Source of the DNA: SZAS-103 sp036496805
GTDB lineage: Bacteria > Pseudomonadota > Gammaproteobacteria > Xanthomonadales > Xanthomonadaceae
Direction: 5' to 3'
NCBI GenBank assembly: GCA_036496805.1
Contig: DASXKN010000025.1
Coordinates: forward strand, 28,614-92,613
Length of the DNA stretch: 64,000 nucleotides
In this document: positions 1 to 9,125 of the stretch, one piece after another
Layout of the letters: every line of letters starts with the position of its first letter
Numbering within the stretch: position 1 is the stretch's first letter
Position numbers and translations under genes: made by a program
Notes under the pieces: generated by a model
Databases searched by the model: none
Seen by the model: only the letters and a program-made list of their open reading frames with translations
Told to the model about the DNA's origin: nothing

Positions 1-3000
1 CGGTCGCGCACCGCACGTCGCCGACCAACATCGGCCTGTCCCTGCTCGCCAACCTGGCGGCTTTCGATCTCGGCTACATCACCGCGGCCGCGCTGATCGA
101 GCGCAGCGAGGCGACGTTCGCCACGCTCGCCGCGCTGGACCGCCATCGCGGCCATTTCTACAACTGGTACGACACGCAGACGCTCAAGCCGCTCGCGCCG
201 CGCTACGTATCCACGGTGGACAGCGGCAACCTCGCCGGGCACCTGCTGGTGCTGGCGGAGGGCCTGGCGATGCTGGTCGACGCGCCCCTGCTTGGCGCAC
301 GGATCTGGGACGGCCTCGCCGATACGTTCCGACTGATCGGAGAGCAAGCCGTGGGCACCGCCCTATCGACCGACGCGATGGCGGCCTGGGGCGCAGCGCT
401 TGCCAGCGCACGCGCGCAACCGCACGACCTGCGCAGCGCGCATGCCGCGCTCAGGGAGCTGCTCGGCGCGACGGCGCGACTGCGCCAGCATCCGCCCGCC
501 GTGACCGGCGAGGAGCGCGACTGGACGCAGGCCTTGTTCGCGCAGTGCCAGGCGATTGCCTCCGACCTGGTGTCCTGCGCGCCATGGCTGGATTCGGGCG
601 AGCCGCCACCCGACGGGCTGGCGCCGATGCCGAGCCTTCGCGAGCTGGCGCATTGCGGGTCCGGGTTGACCGCAACGCGCGCAACCGACCGTATCGACCG
701 GCTCGCACAGATCGAACGCCGCGCGCGCGAACTGGCGGGAATGGAATACGGCTTCCTCTACGACCGCACGCGCCACCTGCTCGCGATCGGCTACAACGTC
801 GACGAGCGCCGGCGCGACGAGGGCTACTACGACCTGCTCGCGTCGGAAGCGCGGCTGTGTTCGTTCGTCGCGATCGCCCAGGGCCGGCTGCCGCAGGAAG
901 GCTGGTTCGCGCTCGGCCGCCAGCTCACGAGCGCAGGCGGCGAGCCGGTGCTGCTCTCGTGGAGCGGCTCGATGTTCGAGTACCTGATGCCGCAACTGGT
1001 GATGCCAAGCTACGAGGACTCCCTGCTCGACGCCACGATGCGCGCCTCGGTCGCGCGCCAGATCGAGTACGGTCGCCGACGCGGCGTGCCCTGGGGCATT
1101 TCCGAATCCGGCTACAACACCGTCGATGCGCAACTGAACTACCAGTACCGCGCATTCGGCGTGCCGGGGCTGGGACTCAAGCGCGGACTCGCGCAGGACC
1201 TGGTGGTCGCGCCCTACGCGACCGCGCTCGCCCTCGCGGTCGCGCCGGAGGCCGCCTGCGCGAACCTGCAGCGGATGGAGGAAGCCGGCTACCTCGGCGT
1301 GTACGGGATGTACGAGGCGATCGACTTCACGCCATCGCGGCTGCCGCGCGGACATTCGGCCGCGGTGATCCGCTCGTTCATGGCGCACCACCAGGGCATG
1401 AGCCTGCTGGCATTTGCGCAGGTGCTCGCCGACCAGCCGATGCAGCGTCGCTTCCGCGCCAACCGCGAGTTCCAGTCGGCCTTGCTGCTGCTGCAGGAGC
1501 GCCCGCCGAAAACGGCGGTGGTCCGCCCCCACATCGCCGAATCGCCGGAACAGGCCGTCGCGATGGATCCCGCCGAGACCCGCCTGCGCATCTTCCGCCA
1601 GCCGGACACGCCGATGCCCGCGGTGCAGATGCTGTCCAACGGCCGCTACAGCGTGATGGTGACCCACGTCGGCGGCGGCTACAGCGCGCTGCGCGACATC
1701 GCGGTCACGCGCTGGCGCGAGGACGCGACCACCGATGCCCGCGGCAGTTTCTGCTACGTGCGCGACCTCGACGGCGGCGCGTTCTGGTCGGTCGCGCACC
1801 AGCCGACGCGGGTGCCGGTCGAACGCTACGAGGCGATCTTCTCGGATGCGCGCGCGGAATTCCGCGGTCGCAGGATCGGCATCGAGACGCACGCCGAGAT
1901 CGTGGTCTCGCCGGAAGACGACATCGAGCTGCGGCGCGTCACCCTCACCAACCGCAGCCGCGCGCGGCGCACGATCGAGCTGACCAGCTATGCCGAGGTC
2001 GTGCTCGCGCCAACGGCCACCGATGCCTCGCACCCGGCGTTCGGCAACCTGTTCGTGCAGAGCGAACTGGTGCGCGCCAAGCAGGCGATCCTCTGCCATC
2101 GCCGCCCGCAGGCCGAGCACGATCCCGAGCGCTGGCTGTTCCACATGATCGCCGTGCACGGCGCGGACATCCAGGCGATCTCCTACGAGACCGACCGTTC
2201 GAAGTTCGTCGGCCGCGGCCGCGATCTCGCCAGGCCGCTGGCAATGGAGATCGCCGCATTGTCCGACAGCGAAGGCTCGGTGCTCGACCCGGTGGTCGCG
2301 ATCCGCGCGCGCATGACCCTCGAGCCCGACCAGGTGGCGGTGATCGATTTCGTCTCCGGCGTCGCCGACCACCGCGACGCCTGCCTGCCGCTGATCGAGA
2401 AATACCGCGATCGCCGCCTCGCCGACCGCGTGTTCGACCTGGCGTGGACCCATAGCCAGGTCGTGCGCCGCCAGATCAATGCCAGCCAGTCCGACGCGCA
2501 GCTCTACGAGCGTCTCGCCGGCTCGATCCTGCACGCGAATCCGGCGCTGCGCGCCGACCCCGTCGTGCTCGCGCGGAACCGGCGCGGACAGTCCGGACTC
2601 TGGGGCTATTCGATCTCCGGCGACCTCCCGATCGTGCTGCTGCAGATCGCCGATCCGGAGAACATCGAACTCGTGCGCCAGCTCGTGCAGGCGCATGCGT
2701 ACTGGCGGCTCAAGGGGCTCGCGGTCGACCTGGTGATCTGGAACGAGGACCACGCCGGCTACCGCCAGGAACTCAACGACCGGATCATGGGCCTGATCGC
2801 CGCCGGCCACGAGGCGAACGCGATCGACAAGTCGGGCGGCATCTACGTGCGCGCCTCGCAGCAGATGAGCGCGGAGGACCGCATCCTGATGCTGTCGGTC
2901 GCGCGCATCGTGCTCAGCGACGCGCGCGGCACGCTCGCCGAGCAGGTCGTCGCGCGCAGGCACGTCGAACCGCTGCCGGCGCGCCACGTGCCAGCGCAGA

Positions 3001-5507
3001 CGGCCAAGTCCGCGCCTTCGCCCGCGATCGTGCTCGATCCGGTTCCGGTACGGAACGACAACGGCCTGGGCGGATTCTCCGGGGATGGTCGCGAATACAT
3101 CGTCACCCTGGCCGCGGACCAGGCGACGCCGGCGCCGTGGTGCAACGTGCTCGCCAACCCGGACTTCGGTTGCGTGGTCAGCGAATCCGGGCCCGGCTAT
3201 ACCTGGGCCGAGAACGCGCACGAATTCCGCCTCACGCCATGGCACAACGATCCGGTGTCCGATCCCTGCGGCGAGGCTTACTACCTGCGCGACGAGGAAA
3301 GCGGCCGCGTCTGGTCGCCCACGCCGCTGCCCTGCCGCGGCGAGGGCGCATACCGCATCCGCCACGGTTTCGGCTACAGCGTCTACGAGCACGTCGAGGA
3401 CGGCATCGCCAGCGAGCTGTGGCTGTTCGTCGCGATCGACGCGCCGATCAAGTACGCGATGCTCAAGCTGCGCAACCTGTCCGGCCGCACCCGCAGGATC
3501 AGCGCGATCGGCTACGTGGAATGGGTGCTGGGCGAACTGCGCACGAAAGGGTTGATGCACGTGACGACCGAGCGCGACGCCGCATCCGGCGCGCTGCTCG
3601 CGCGCAACGCCTACAGCTCCGAATTCGGCGAGCGCGTCGCCTTCTTCGACGTCGACGAGCGCGAGCGCAGCGTCACCGGCGACCGCACCGAGTTCATCGG
3701 CCGCAACGGCAGCCTGCGCAACCCGGCGGCGCTGCAACGGGTGAAGCTGTCCGGGCGCGTCGGCGCGGGACTGGATCCCTGCGGCGCGATCGGCGTCACC
3801 ATCGCCCTGATCGACGAGCTCGAGCACACCACCGTGTTCCGCCTCGGCGCCGCGCGCGACGAGGCGCAGGCGCGCACGCTGGCGAGCCAGCAGCGCGACG
3901 TGGCGGCGGCGCAGCGGGCGCTGGAGGCCGTACGCACGCGCTGGTCCGGCATCCTCGGCTGCGTGCAGGTGCGCACGCCCGATCCCGCGCTCGACCTGCT
4001 CGCGAACGGCTGGCTGCTTTACCAGGTCATCGCCTGCCGGTTCTGGGGCCGCAGCGGCTACTACCAGTCCAGCGGCGCCTACGGCTTCCGCGACCAGTTG
4101 CAGGACTCGATGGCGATGCTGCACGCCGAGCCGGCGCTGGTCCGCGAACACCTGCTGCGCTGCGCCGCGCACCAGTTCCCCGAGGGCGACGCCCAGCACT
4201 GGTGGCATCCGCCTCAGGGCCGCGGCGTGCGCACGCGCTGCTCGGACGACTACCTCTGGCTGCCGTTCGCGACGATCCGCTACGTGGAAGCGACCGGCGA
4301 TGCGGCCGTGCTCGACGCGCCCGCGTTCTTCGTCGAAGGCCGCGCGCTCAATCCGGAAGAGGAATCCTGGTACGACCTGCCGGCCCGCTCGCAGGAAAGC
4401 CAGACCCTGTATGACCATTGCGTGCGTGCAATCGAACACGTGCTGACGCTGCGCGGCGCGAACGGCCTGCCGTTGATGGGCAGCGGCGACTGGAACGACG
4501 GCATGAACCGCGTCGGCATCGGCGGCAAGGGCGAGAGCGTGTGGCTCGCCTTCTTCCTGCACGACGTGCTCGCGCGATTCGCCGCGCTCGCAAGCACATA
4601 CGGCGACGCGGCGTTCGCGCGCCATTGCCGCGACGAAGCTGGCACGCTGCGCAAAGCCATCGAAGCCCACGCCTGGGACGGCGCGTGGTACCGGCGTGCA
4701 TGGTTCGACGATGGCACGCCGCTCGGCACCGCGGGCAGCGCCGAGTGCGCCATCGACTCGATCGCGCAGAGCTGGTCCGTCCTCTCCGGCGCCGGCGAAG
4801 AGTCGAGGACGCGCACGGCGATGCGCTCGCTCGACCAGCACCTCGTGAAGCGCGAAGCGAAGATCGTGCAGTTGCTCGATCCGCCCTTCGACCGCAACGC
4901 CGCGCGCGCCGAGGATCGCGATCCCGGCTACATCGCCGCCTACGTGCCCGGCGTGCGCGAGAACGGCGGCCAGTACACCCATGCGGCGGCGTGGGCGGCG
5001 ATGGCGTTCGCCGAACTCGGCCAGCGCGACAAGGCCTGGGAGCTGCTGGGGATGATCAACCCGATCCACCACGGCGGTTCGGCCGAAACGATCGCGCGCT
5101 ACAAGGTCGAGCCCTACGTGATGGCCGCCGACGTCTATGCGCAGGCGCCGCACACCGGGCGCGGCGGCTGGACCTGGTACACCGGATCGGCCGGATGGAC
5201 GTACCGGTTGATCGTCGAGACCCTGCTGGGCTTGCGCCGCGACGGCAAGCGGTTGCGCATCGTTCCGCGCATCCCGGCCGACTGGCCCGCGTATGCGATC
5301 GACTACCGCCACGGCAGCTCGCTCTGGCGCATCGAAATCACGCGTGTCGGACACGACCACGCGTGCGGCATGAAGATCGATGGAACAGCCCCTGCCGACG
5401 ACGCGATCGAACTCGTCGACGACGGCCGCGAGCACCGGGTCGAGATCGCCTTTCGCGACACCGGCGACACCGTTTCCACCACCGGCTCGCGCGGGAGCGA
5501 ACCATGA
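1..5507 (+). CDS. Cyclic beta-1,2-glucan synthase-like protein, GH94 C-terminal part (5' end outside window)
   Basis: The frame is open from the first bases of the window (the first readable residues include RTSPTNIGL), so the start lies upstream and about 1,834 codons are visible. The N-terminal visible part matches the glucoamylase-like segment of NdvB-type proteins (NWYDTQTLKPL, then TVDSGNLAGHL). It is followed by two GH94 beta-sandwich and linker stretches and an (alpha/alpha)6 catalytic region with the GH94 signature GSGDWNDGMN at about nt 4481-4507 and VPGVRENGGQYTH at about nt 4946-4985. In NdvB this phosphorylase half controls chain length of cyclic glucan made by an N-terminal GT84 domain at the inner membrane. 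Whether a GT84 domain exists here cannot be seen, so a stand-alone GH94 enzyme remains possible. The stop overlaps the next start (ATGA). Confidence 0.85.
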   Translation, partial: VAHRTSPTNIGLSLLANLAAFDLGYITAAALIERSEATFATLAALDRHRGHFYNWYDTQTLKPLAPRYVSTVDSGNLAGHLLVLAEGLAMLVDAPLLGARIWDGLADTFRLIGEQAVGTALSTDAMAAWGAALASARAQPHDLRSAHAALRELLGATARLRQHPPAVTGEERDWTQALFAQCQAIASDLVSCAPWLDSGEPPPDGLAPMPSLRELAHCGSGLTATRATDRIDRLAQIERRARELAGMEYGFLYDRTRHLLAIGYNVDERRRDEGYYDLLASEARLCSFVAIAQGRLPQEGWFALGRQLTSAGGEPVLLSWSGSMFEYLMPQLVMPSYEDSLLDATMRASVARQIEYGRRRGVPWGISESGYNTVDAQLNYQYRAFGVPGLGLKRGLAQDLVVAPYATALALAVAPEAACANLQRMEEAGYLGVYGMYEAIDFTPSRLPRGHSAAVIRSFMAHHQGMSLLAFAQVLADQPMQRRFRANREFQSALLLLQERPPKTAVVRPHIAESPEQAVAMDPAETRLRIFRQPDTPMPAVQMLSNGRYSVMVTHVGGGYSALRDIAVTRWREDATTDARGSFCYVRDLDGGAFWSVAHQPTRVPVERYEAIFSDARAEFRGRRIGIETHAEIVVSPEDDIELRRVTLTNRSRARRTIELTSYAEVVLAPTATDASHPAFGNLFVQSELVRAKQAILCHRRPQAEHDPERWLFHMIAVHGADIQAISYETDRSKFVGRGRDLARPLAMEIAALSDSEGSVLDPVVAIRARMTLEPDQVAVIDFVSGVADHRDACLPLIEKYRDRRLADRVFDLAWTHSQVVRRQINASQSDAQLYERLAGSILHANPALRADPVVLARNRRGQSGLWGYSISGDLPIVLLQIADPENIELVRQLVQAHAYWRLKGLAVDLVIWNEDHAGYRQELNDRIMGLIAAGHEANAIDKSGGIYVRASQQMSAEDRILMLSVARIVLSDARGTLAEQVVARRHVEPLPARHVPAQTAKSAPSPAIVLDPVPVRNDNGLGGFSGDGREYIVTLAADQATPAPWCNVLANPDFGCVVSESGPGYTWAENAHEFRLTPWHNDPVSDPCGEAYYLRDEESGRVWSPTPLPCRGEGAYRIRHGFGYSVYEHVEDGIASELWLFVAIDAPIKYAMLKLRNLSGRTRRISAIGYVEWVLGELRTKGLMHVTTERDAASGALLARNAYSSEFGERVAFFDVDERERSVTGDRTEFIGRNGSLRNPAALQRVKLSGRVGAGLDPCGAIGVTIALIDELEHTTVFRLGAARDEAQARTLASQQRDVAAAQRALEAVRTRWSGILGCVQVRTPDPALDLLANGWLLYQVIACRFWGRSGYYQSSGAYGFRDQLQDSMAMLHAEPALVREHLLRCAAHQFPEGDAQHWWHPPQGRGVRTRCSDDYLWLPFATIRYVEATGDAAVLDAPAFFVEGRALNPEEESWYDLPARSQESQTLYDHCVRAIEHVLTLRGANGLPLMGSGDWNDGMNRVGIGGKGESVWLAFFLHDVLARFAALASTYGDAAFARHCRDEAGTLRKAIEAHAWDGAWYRRAWFDDGTPLGTAGSAECAIDSIAQSWSVLSGAGEESRTRTAMRSLDQHLVKREAKIVQLLDPPFDRNAARAEDRDPGYIAAYVPGVRENGGQYTHAAAWAAMAFAELGQRDKAWELLGMINPIHHGGSAETIARYKVEPYVMAADVYAQAPHTGRGGWTWYTGSAGWTYRLIVETLLGLRRDGKRLRIVPRIPADWPAYAIDYRHGSSLWRIEITRVGHDHACGMKIDGTAPADDAIELVDDGREHRVEIAFRDTGDTVSTTGSRGSEP

Positions 5508-6817
5508 TCACGATCACCCGCGTTCCCTCGTCCACGCGACAGCTCGACCGCCTGCAGCGATCGGCCTTCGCCTATTTCCTGCACGAGACCCATCCCGGGA
5601 ACGGCCTGGTGATCGACAAGACCGCGCCCTCGTGGCCGGCCAGCATCGCGGCGACCGGACTGGCGCTGGCCTGCTATCCGGTCGCGGTCGAGCGCGGCAT
5701 GATGTCGCGCCCGCTGGCGATCGAACGGACGCTCGCCGCGCTGCGTTTCTTCCGCGACAGCCCGCAGGGACCGGAGCCCGACGCTTCCGGGCATCGCGGC
5801 TTCTACTACCACTTCCTCGACATCCACACCGGCCGGCGCGCATGGAATTGCGAACTGTCGACGGTCGACAGCGGCTTCCTGTTCGCGGGCATGCTGTCCG
5901 CCGCCGCCTACTTCGCGGACGACACGCCGGCGGAGCGCGAAATCCGTGAACTCGCCCGCATGCTCTACGAGCGCGCCGACTGGCAGTGGGCGCACACCGG
6001 GGGCGCGACGATCGGCCACGGCTGGAAGCCCGAGACCGGGTTCCTTCCCTACCGCTGGCAAGGCTACGACGAGGCGATGCTGATGTACGTGCTCGCCCTG
6101 GGTTCGCCGACCTATCCGCTCGGGCGCGACGCCTACCTGGCCTGGTGCTCCACCTACGAATGGAAGCGCTGCTACGACATCGACTACCTCTATTCGGGGC
6201 CGCTGTTCACGCATCAGCTCTCGCACATCTGGATCGACTTCCGCGGCATCCAGGACGACTTCATGCGCGCGAAGGGCATCGACTACTTCGAGAACAGCCG
6301 GCGCGCGACCTTCGTGCAGCAGCGCTATGCGATCGACAATCCGCTCGGCTTCACCGGCTACGGCGAGGACTGCTGGGGGATCACCGCCAGCGACGGCCCG
6401 GGACCGGCGGTCGCCAAGGTCAATGGCTTCGAGCGGCGCTTCTACGACTACGAGGGGCGCGGCGCACCCTACGGCATCGACGACGGCACGATCGCGCCGT
6501 GGGCGGTCGTCGCCTCGTTGCCGTTCGCGCCCGAGATCGTGCTGCCGGCGATCCACCACTTCAAGCATCGCCTCGACCTGCACGATCGCCATCGCTACGG
6601 ATTCAAGGCGACCTTCAACGCGAGCTACCCCGGCGAGCACGGCTCGTCGTGCGGATGGATCTCGCCCTGGCATTTCGGACTGAACCTCGGCCCGATCGTG
6701 CTGATGGCCGAGAACCATCGCAGCGGCATGCTGTGGCGGCTGATGCGCGGTTGCCGCTGCATCGTCGACGGATTGCGGCGCGCCGGGTTCGCGAACGGAT
6801 GGCTGGATGCCGAATGA
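5504..6817 (+). CDS. Glucoamylase-like family protein (COG5368)
   Basis: A 437-residue protein that starts at an ATG overlapping the previous stop by 4 nt, so translation is coupled to the GH94 gene. It has the all-helical toroid pattern of COG5368 glucoamylase-like proteins: FAYFLHETHPGNGLVIDKT near residue 20, the NCELSTVDSGFLFAGML segment near 120, YRWQGYDEAMLMYVLALGSP near 180, and GEDCWGITASDGPGP near 290. No signal peptide is seen. Members of this family accompany NdvB-type genes and probably trim or process the glucan, but the exact reaction is not established here. Family assignment is firm; the substrate is inferred from the neighbour. Confidence 0.85.
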   Translation: MITITRVPSSTRQLDRLQRSAFAYFLHETHPGNGLVIDKTAPSWPASIAATGLALACYPVAVERGMMSRPLAIERTLAALRFFRDSPQGPEPDASGHRGFYYHFLDIHTGRRAWNCELSTVDSGFLFAGMLSAAAYFADDTPAEREIRELARMLYERADWQWAHTGGATIGHGWKPETGFLPYRWQGYDEAMLMYVLALGSPTYPLGRDAYLAWCSTYEWKRCYDIDYLYSGPLFTHQLSHIWIDFRGIQDDFMRAKGIDYFENSRRATFVQQRYAIDNPLGFTGYGEDCWGITASDGPGPAVAKVNGFERRFYDYEGRGAPYGIDDGTIAPWAVVASLPFAPEIVLPAIHHFKHRLDLHDRHRYGFKATFNASYPGEHGSSCGWISPWHFGLNLGPIVLMAENHRSGMLWRLMRGCRCIVDGLRRAGFANGWLDAE

Positions 6818-7008
6818 AGAAGCCGATGTCCGATCGCGCATGCATCGCGCGACTGAGCAAGTCCTGAATCCCGCGACCCCCGTTTAAGGCCGGTTGCGAA
6901 CGCTGAATCCACGTATTCCGCGCGGCCGCGGAGGCCACACATGGCTCCGCAAATGCGCTATTCCTTGTCGTGGGCAATTTCCGTCCACGTTGCAAAAGGA
7001 GTTGCGAG

Positions 7009-8316
7009 ATGAAATCCAACCATCGTTTCCCGAAGCGGTCGTGGCTGGCATGCGCCACCGCCGCGGCACTGGCTTCCGCAGCGCTCGCGATCGCGCCGAA
7101 CGCCGGCGCAGCGACCCTCATTTCCGTCCGCATCGCTCCGCCGGCACTGCCCGTGTACGAGCAGCCGGAAATTCCCGGTCCCGGCTACATCTGGACTCCG
7201 GGCTACTGGGCCTGGGACGCCGACGCCAACGACTATTACTGGGTGCCGGGCACGTGGGTGCAGCCGCCCACCGTGGGCCTGCTGTGGACACCTGGCTATT
7301 GGGGCTGGAGCGAGCGCGTCTACGTCTTCCACCCCGGTTACTGGGGCCCGCACGTGGGCTACTACGGCGGCATCAACTACGGATTCGGCTACGTCGGCGT
7401 CGGCTATGCCGGCGGCTACTGGCGCGGCCGCAACTTCTACTACAACACCGCGGTGAACCGCTTCGGTTCGGGCGTGCACATCACCAACGTGTACAACAAG
7501 ACCGTCGTGAACGTGAACATCAACAACCACTACAGCTTCAACGGCCCGGGTGGCGCGGACCATCGCCCGACGCGCGACGAACAGGTCGCGGATCGCGACC
7601 GCCACACCGCACCGATCGAGGCGCAGGTCGAGCATCGCGACGCCGCGCGCCACGACAAGGAGCTGCACGCTTCGGCCAATCACGGCGCGCCGCCGATCAC
7701 CGCGACTTCGCGCCCCGGCGACCTGAAGGCATCCGGCGCCAATGACAACGCCAGCGCGAGCCCGAAGGGCAATGCAAGCCCGCGTGCGGAAGCCAAGGGC
7801 GGAGCAAGTGGCGCGGCCGACACCGGAGTCGGCAGGCGGCACGGGAGCGCGAGCTCATCCGCGGATGACAACGCCATCAAGGCAGGCGCGAACGCCAGCG
7901 CGCGATCGGACGACACCCTGAAGGAGCGCGACAACCTGCAGCGCGAGGCTTCCAGGGAACAGGACGCCGGCGCCGCGAAGTCGAACGTGTCGGCATCGAT
8001 GAACGCCGATCAGAATGCGAACATGGCAGCGAGTCCGCGCCAGGACCATCAGCGGATCGCGCACCATCCGAAGCCGCATCCTGCCAACGGTGGCAATCCG
8101 CCCGACGCGAATGCATCGCCACCGCGCGATGGCTTCCAGGGCCAAGGCCAGCAGACGGATTCCCGACCGCATCCGAACAACGGGAACGGGAATGGAAACT
8201 TCCCTCAGGGCCAGCAGCGGCCTGCGCATGCACCCAAGGAGCAGCGTCAGCAGCAGCCCAAGGAAGACCGCAAGCCACACGACAACAGCGGTGGCGATGA
8301 CCACCACGATCACTGA
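7009..8316 (+). CDS. Secreted YXWGXW-repeat protein with low-complexity polar tail
   Basis: A 435-residue protein. I chose the ATG at 7009 because AAAAGGA lies 8 nt upstream and a clean signal peptide follows (KR, hydrophobic run, cleavage near NAGA-A at about residue 35). The mature N-terminus holds several tryptophan/tyrosine repeats (YIWTPGYWAW, YYWVPGTW, LLWTPGYWGW, VFHPGYWG), the YXWGXW motif of small envelope proteins. A Gly/Tyr-rich stretch follows (VGYYGGINYGFGYVGVGYAGGYW). From about residue 185 on, the protein is a long charged and polar low-complexity tail rich in Ala, Asn, Ser, Asp, Lys and His, ending in a His/Asp cluster, which suggests an intrinsically disordered periplasmic or surface domain. 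Function unknown. Confidence 0.85.
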   Translation: MKSNHRFPKRSWLACATAAALASAALAIAPNAGAATLISVRIAPPALPVYEQPEIPGPGYIWTPGYWAWDADANDYYWVPGTWVQPPTVGLLWTPGYWGWSERVYVFHPGYWGPHVGYYGGINYGFGYVGVGYAGGYWRGRNFYYNTAVNRFGSGVHITNVYNKTVVNVNINNHYSFNGPGGADHRPTRDEQVADRDRHTAPIEAQVEHRDAARHDKELHASANHGAPPITATSRPGDLKASGANDNASASPKGNASPRAEAKGGASGAADTGVGRRHGSASSSADDNAIKAGANASARSDDTLKERDNLQREASREQDAGAAKSNVSASMNADQNANMAASPRQDHQRIAHHPKPHPANGGNPPDANASPPRDGFQGQGQQTDSRPHPNNGNGNGNFPQGQQRPAHAPKEQRQQQPKEDRKPHDNSGGDDHHDH

Positions 8317-8345
8317 TCGTTCGTGATCGAACTGCCAGCGGAGAG

Positions 8346-8371
8346 GAAGCCGTCGCTTCGGCGACGGCTTC
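8346..8371. terminator. Bidirectional hairpin between convergent genes
   Basis: A perfect 11-bp stem, GAAGCCGTCGC/GCGACGGCTTC, closed by a TTCG tetraloop. It lies between the 3' ends of the YXWGXW gene (plus) and ssb (minus) and is a likely shared terminator. Only a short T-rich stretch follows on either side. Confidence 0.75.
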
Positions 8372-8377
8372 GTCTTA

Positions 8378-8854
8378 TCAGAACGGAATGTCGTCGTCCA
8401 CGAAATCGTCGGACGGCGGCGGTGCGGACGGACGCGGGGCGCGGCCGCCCTGGTCGCCAAAGCCGCCCTGCGGACGCGGCGCGCTGCGTTCGGGGCGCTC
8501 CGCGCGCTCGCCACCGCCGCCGCCCGTGCCGAGCATCTGCATGTCATCGGCGATGATGTCGGTCGTGTACTTCTCGACCCCGTCCTTGCCGGTGTACTTG
8601 TCGTAGCGGATCGAGCCTTCGATATAGCACTGGCGACCCTTGCGCAGGTACTCGCCGGCGATCTCGCCGAGCTTGCCGAACAGCTTAACCCGATGCCATT
8701 CGGTGCGTTCCTGCTTCTGCCCGTCCTTGTCGGTGCGCACGCTGGTGGTGGCAAGGCGGATCGTGCAGATCGCCATGCCGCCCTGGGTGTACTTCACTTC
8801 CGGGTCGTCGCCGAGGTTGCCGACGAGGATGACCTTGTTGATGCCGCGCGCCAT
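8378..8854 (-). CDS. ssb: Single-stranded DNA-binding protein
   Basis: A 158-residue SSB. The N-terminal OB fold begins MARGINKVILVGNLGDDPEV, the family's usual start, and ATG 8854 has an upstream GGAG. In-frame extension to 8989 is possible but unconserved-looking. Residues about 5-110 form the OB domain (WHRVKLFGKLGEIAGEYLRK, GSIRYDKYTGKDG). A Gly/Arg/Pro-rich linker leads to the acidic tip DDDIPF, the docking peptide for replication and repair partners. It binds ssDNA as a tetramer in replication, recombination and repair. Length is within the usual range for gammaproteobacterial SSB. Confidence 0.97.
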   Translation of the reverse strand: MARGINKVILVGNLGDDPEVKYTQGGMAICTIRLATTSVRTDKDGQKQERTEWHRVKLFGKLGEIAGEYLRKGRQCYIEGSIRYDKYTGKDGVEKYTTDIIADDMQMLGTGGGGGERAERPERSAPRPQGGFGDQGGRAPRPSAPPPSDDFVDDDIPF

Positions 8855-9092
8855 GCCGCTGCTCCGTGGTTGTCTGTACCGGGTGAATGATCGCCGCAGG
8901 AAAGTCAGCGCTCCCACCCGCGGGGAAACGCGCTCTTGCCCATCAGGATCGGCGCCGGAAGGCGCCGGGCCATGATACCAGCCCGCCACCCCGGCCTCGT
9001 CGCAGATGCTGGCGCAGCGAGCTGCCGCCCGCCATCGGCCGATCGCCCGTCCCGCCGTCGGGGAATTCCGACGGCCGCCCGCGCCTGAACGT

Positions 9093-9098
9093 TATAAT
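9093..9098 (+). promoter_or_regulatory. Possible -10 box upstream of ispB
   Basis: A consensus TATAAT, rare in this GC-rich sequence, lies 27 nt before the ispB start. No convincing -35 at 16-18 nt spacing is visible, so this is a candidate only. Confidence 0.4.
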
Positions 9099-9125
9099 TC
9101 CCTGAATGCCAAGCCAAGCAAGCCG

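Noticed and set aside
363..5435. A 1,690-codon minus-strand frame across the GH94 gene.
   Set aside because: Arg/Ala/Val-rich composition typical of the reverse frame of GC-rich genes; the plus frame has the GH94 motifs and coupling to the next gene.
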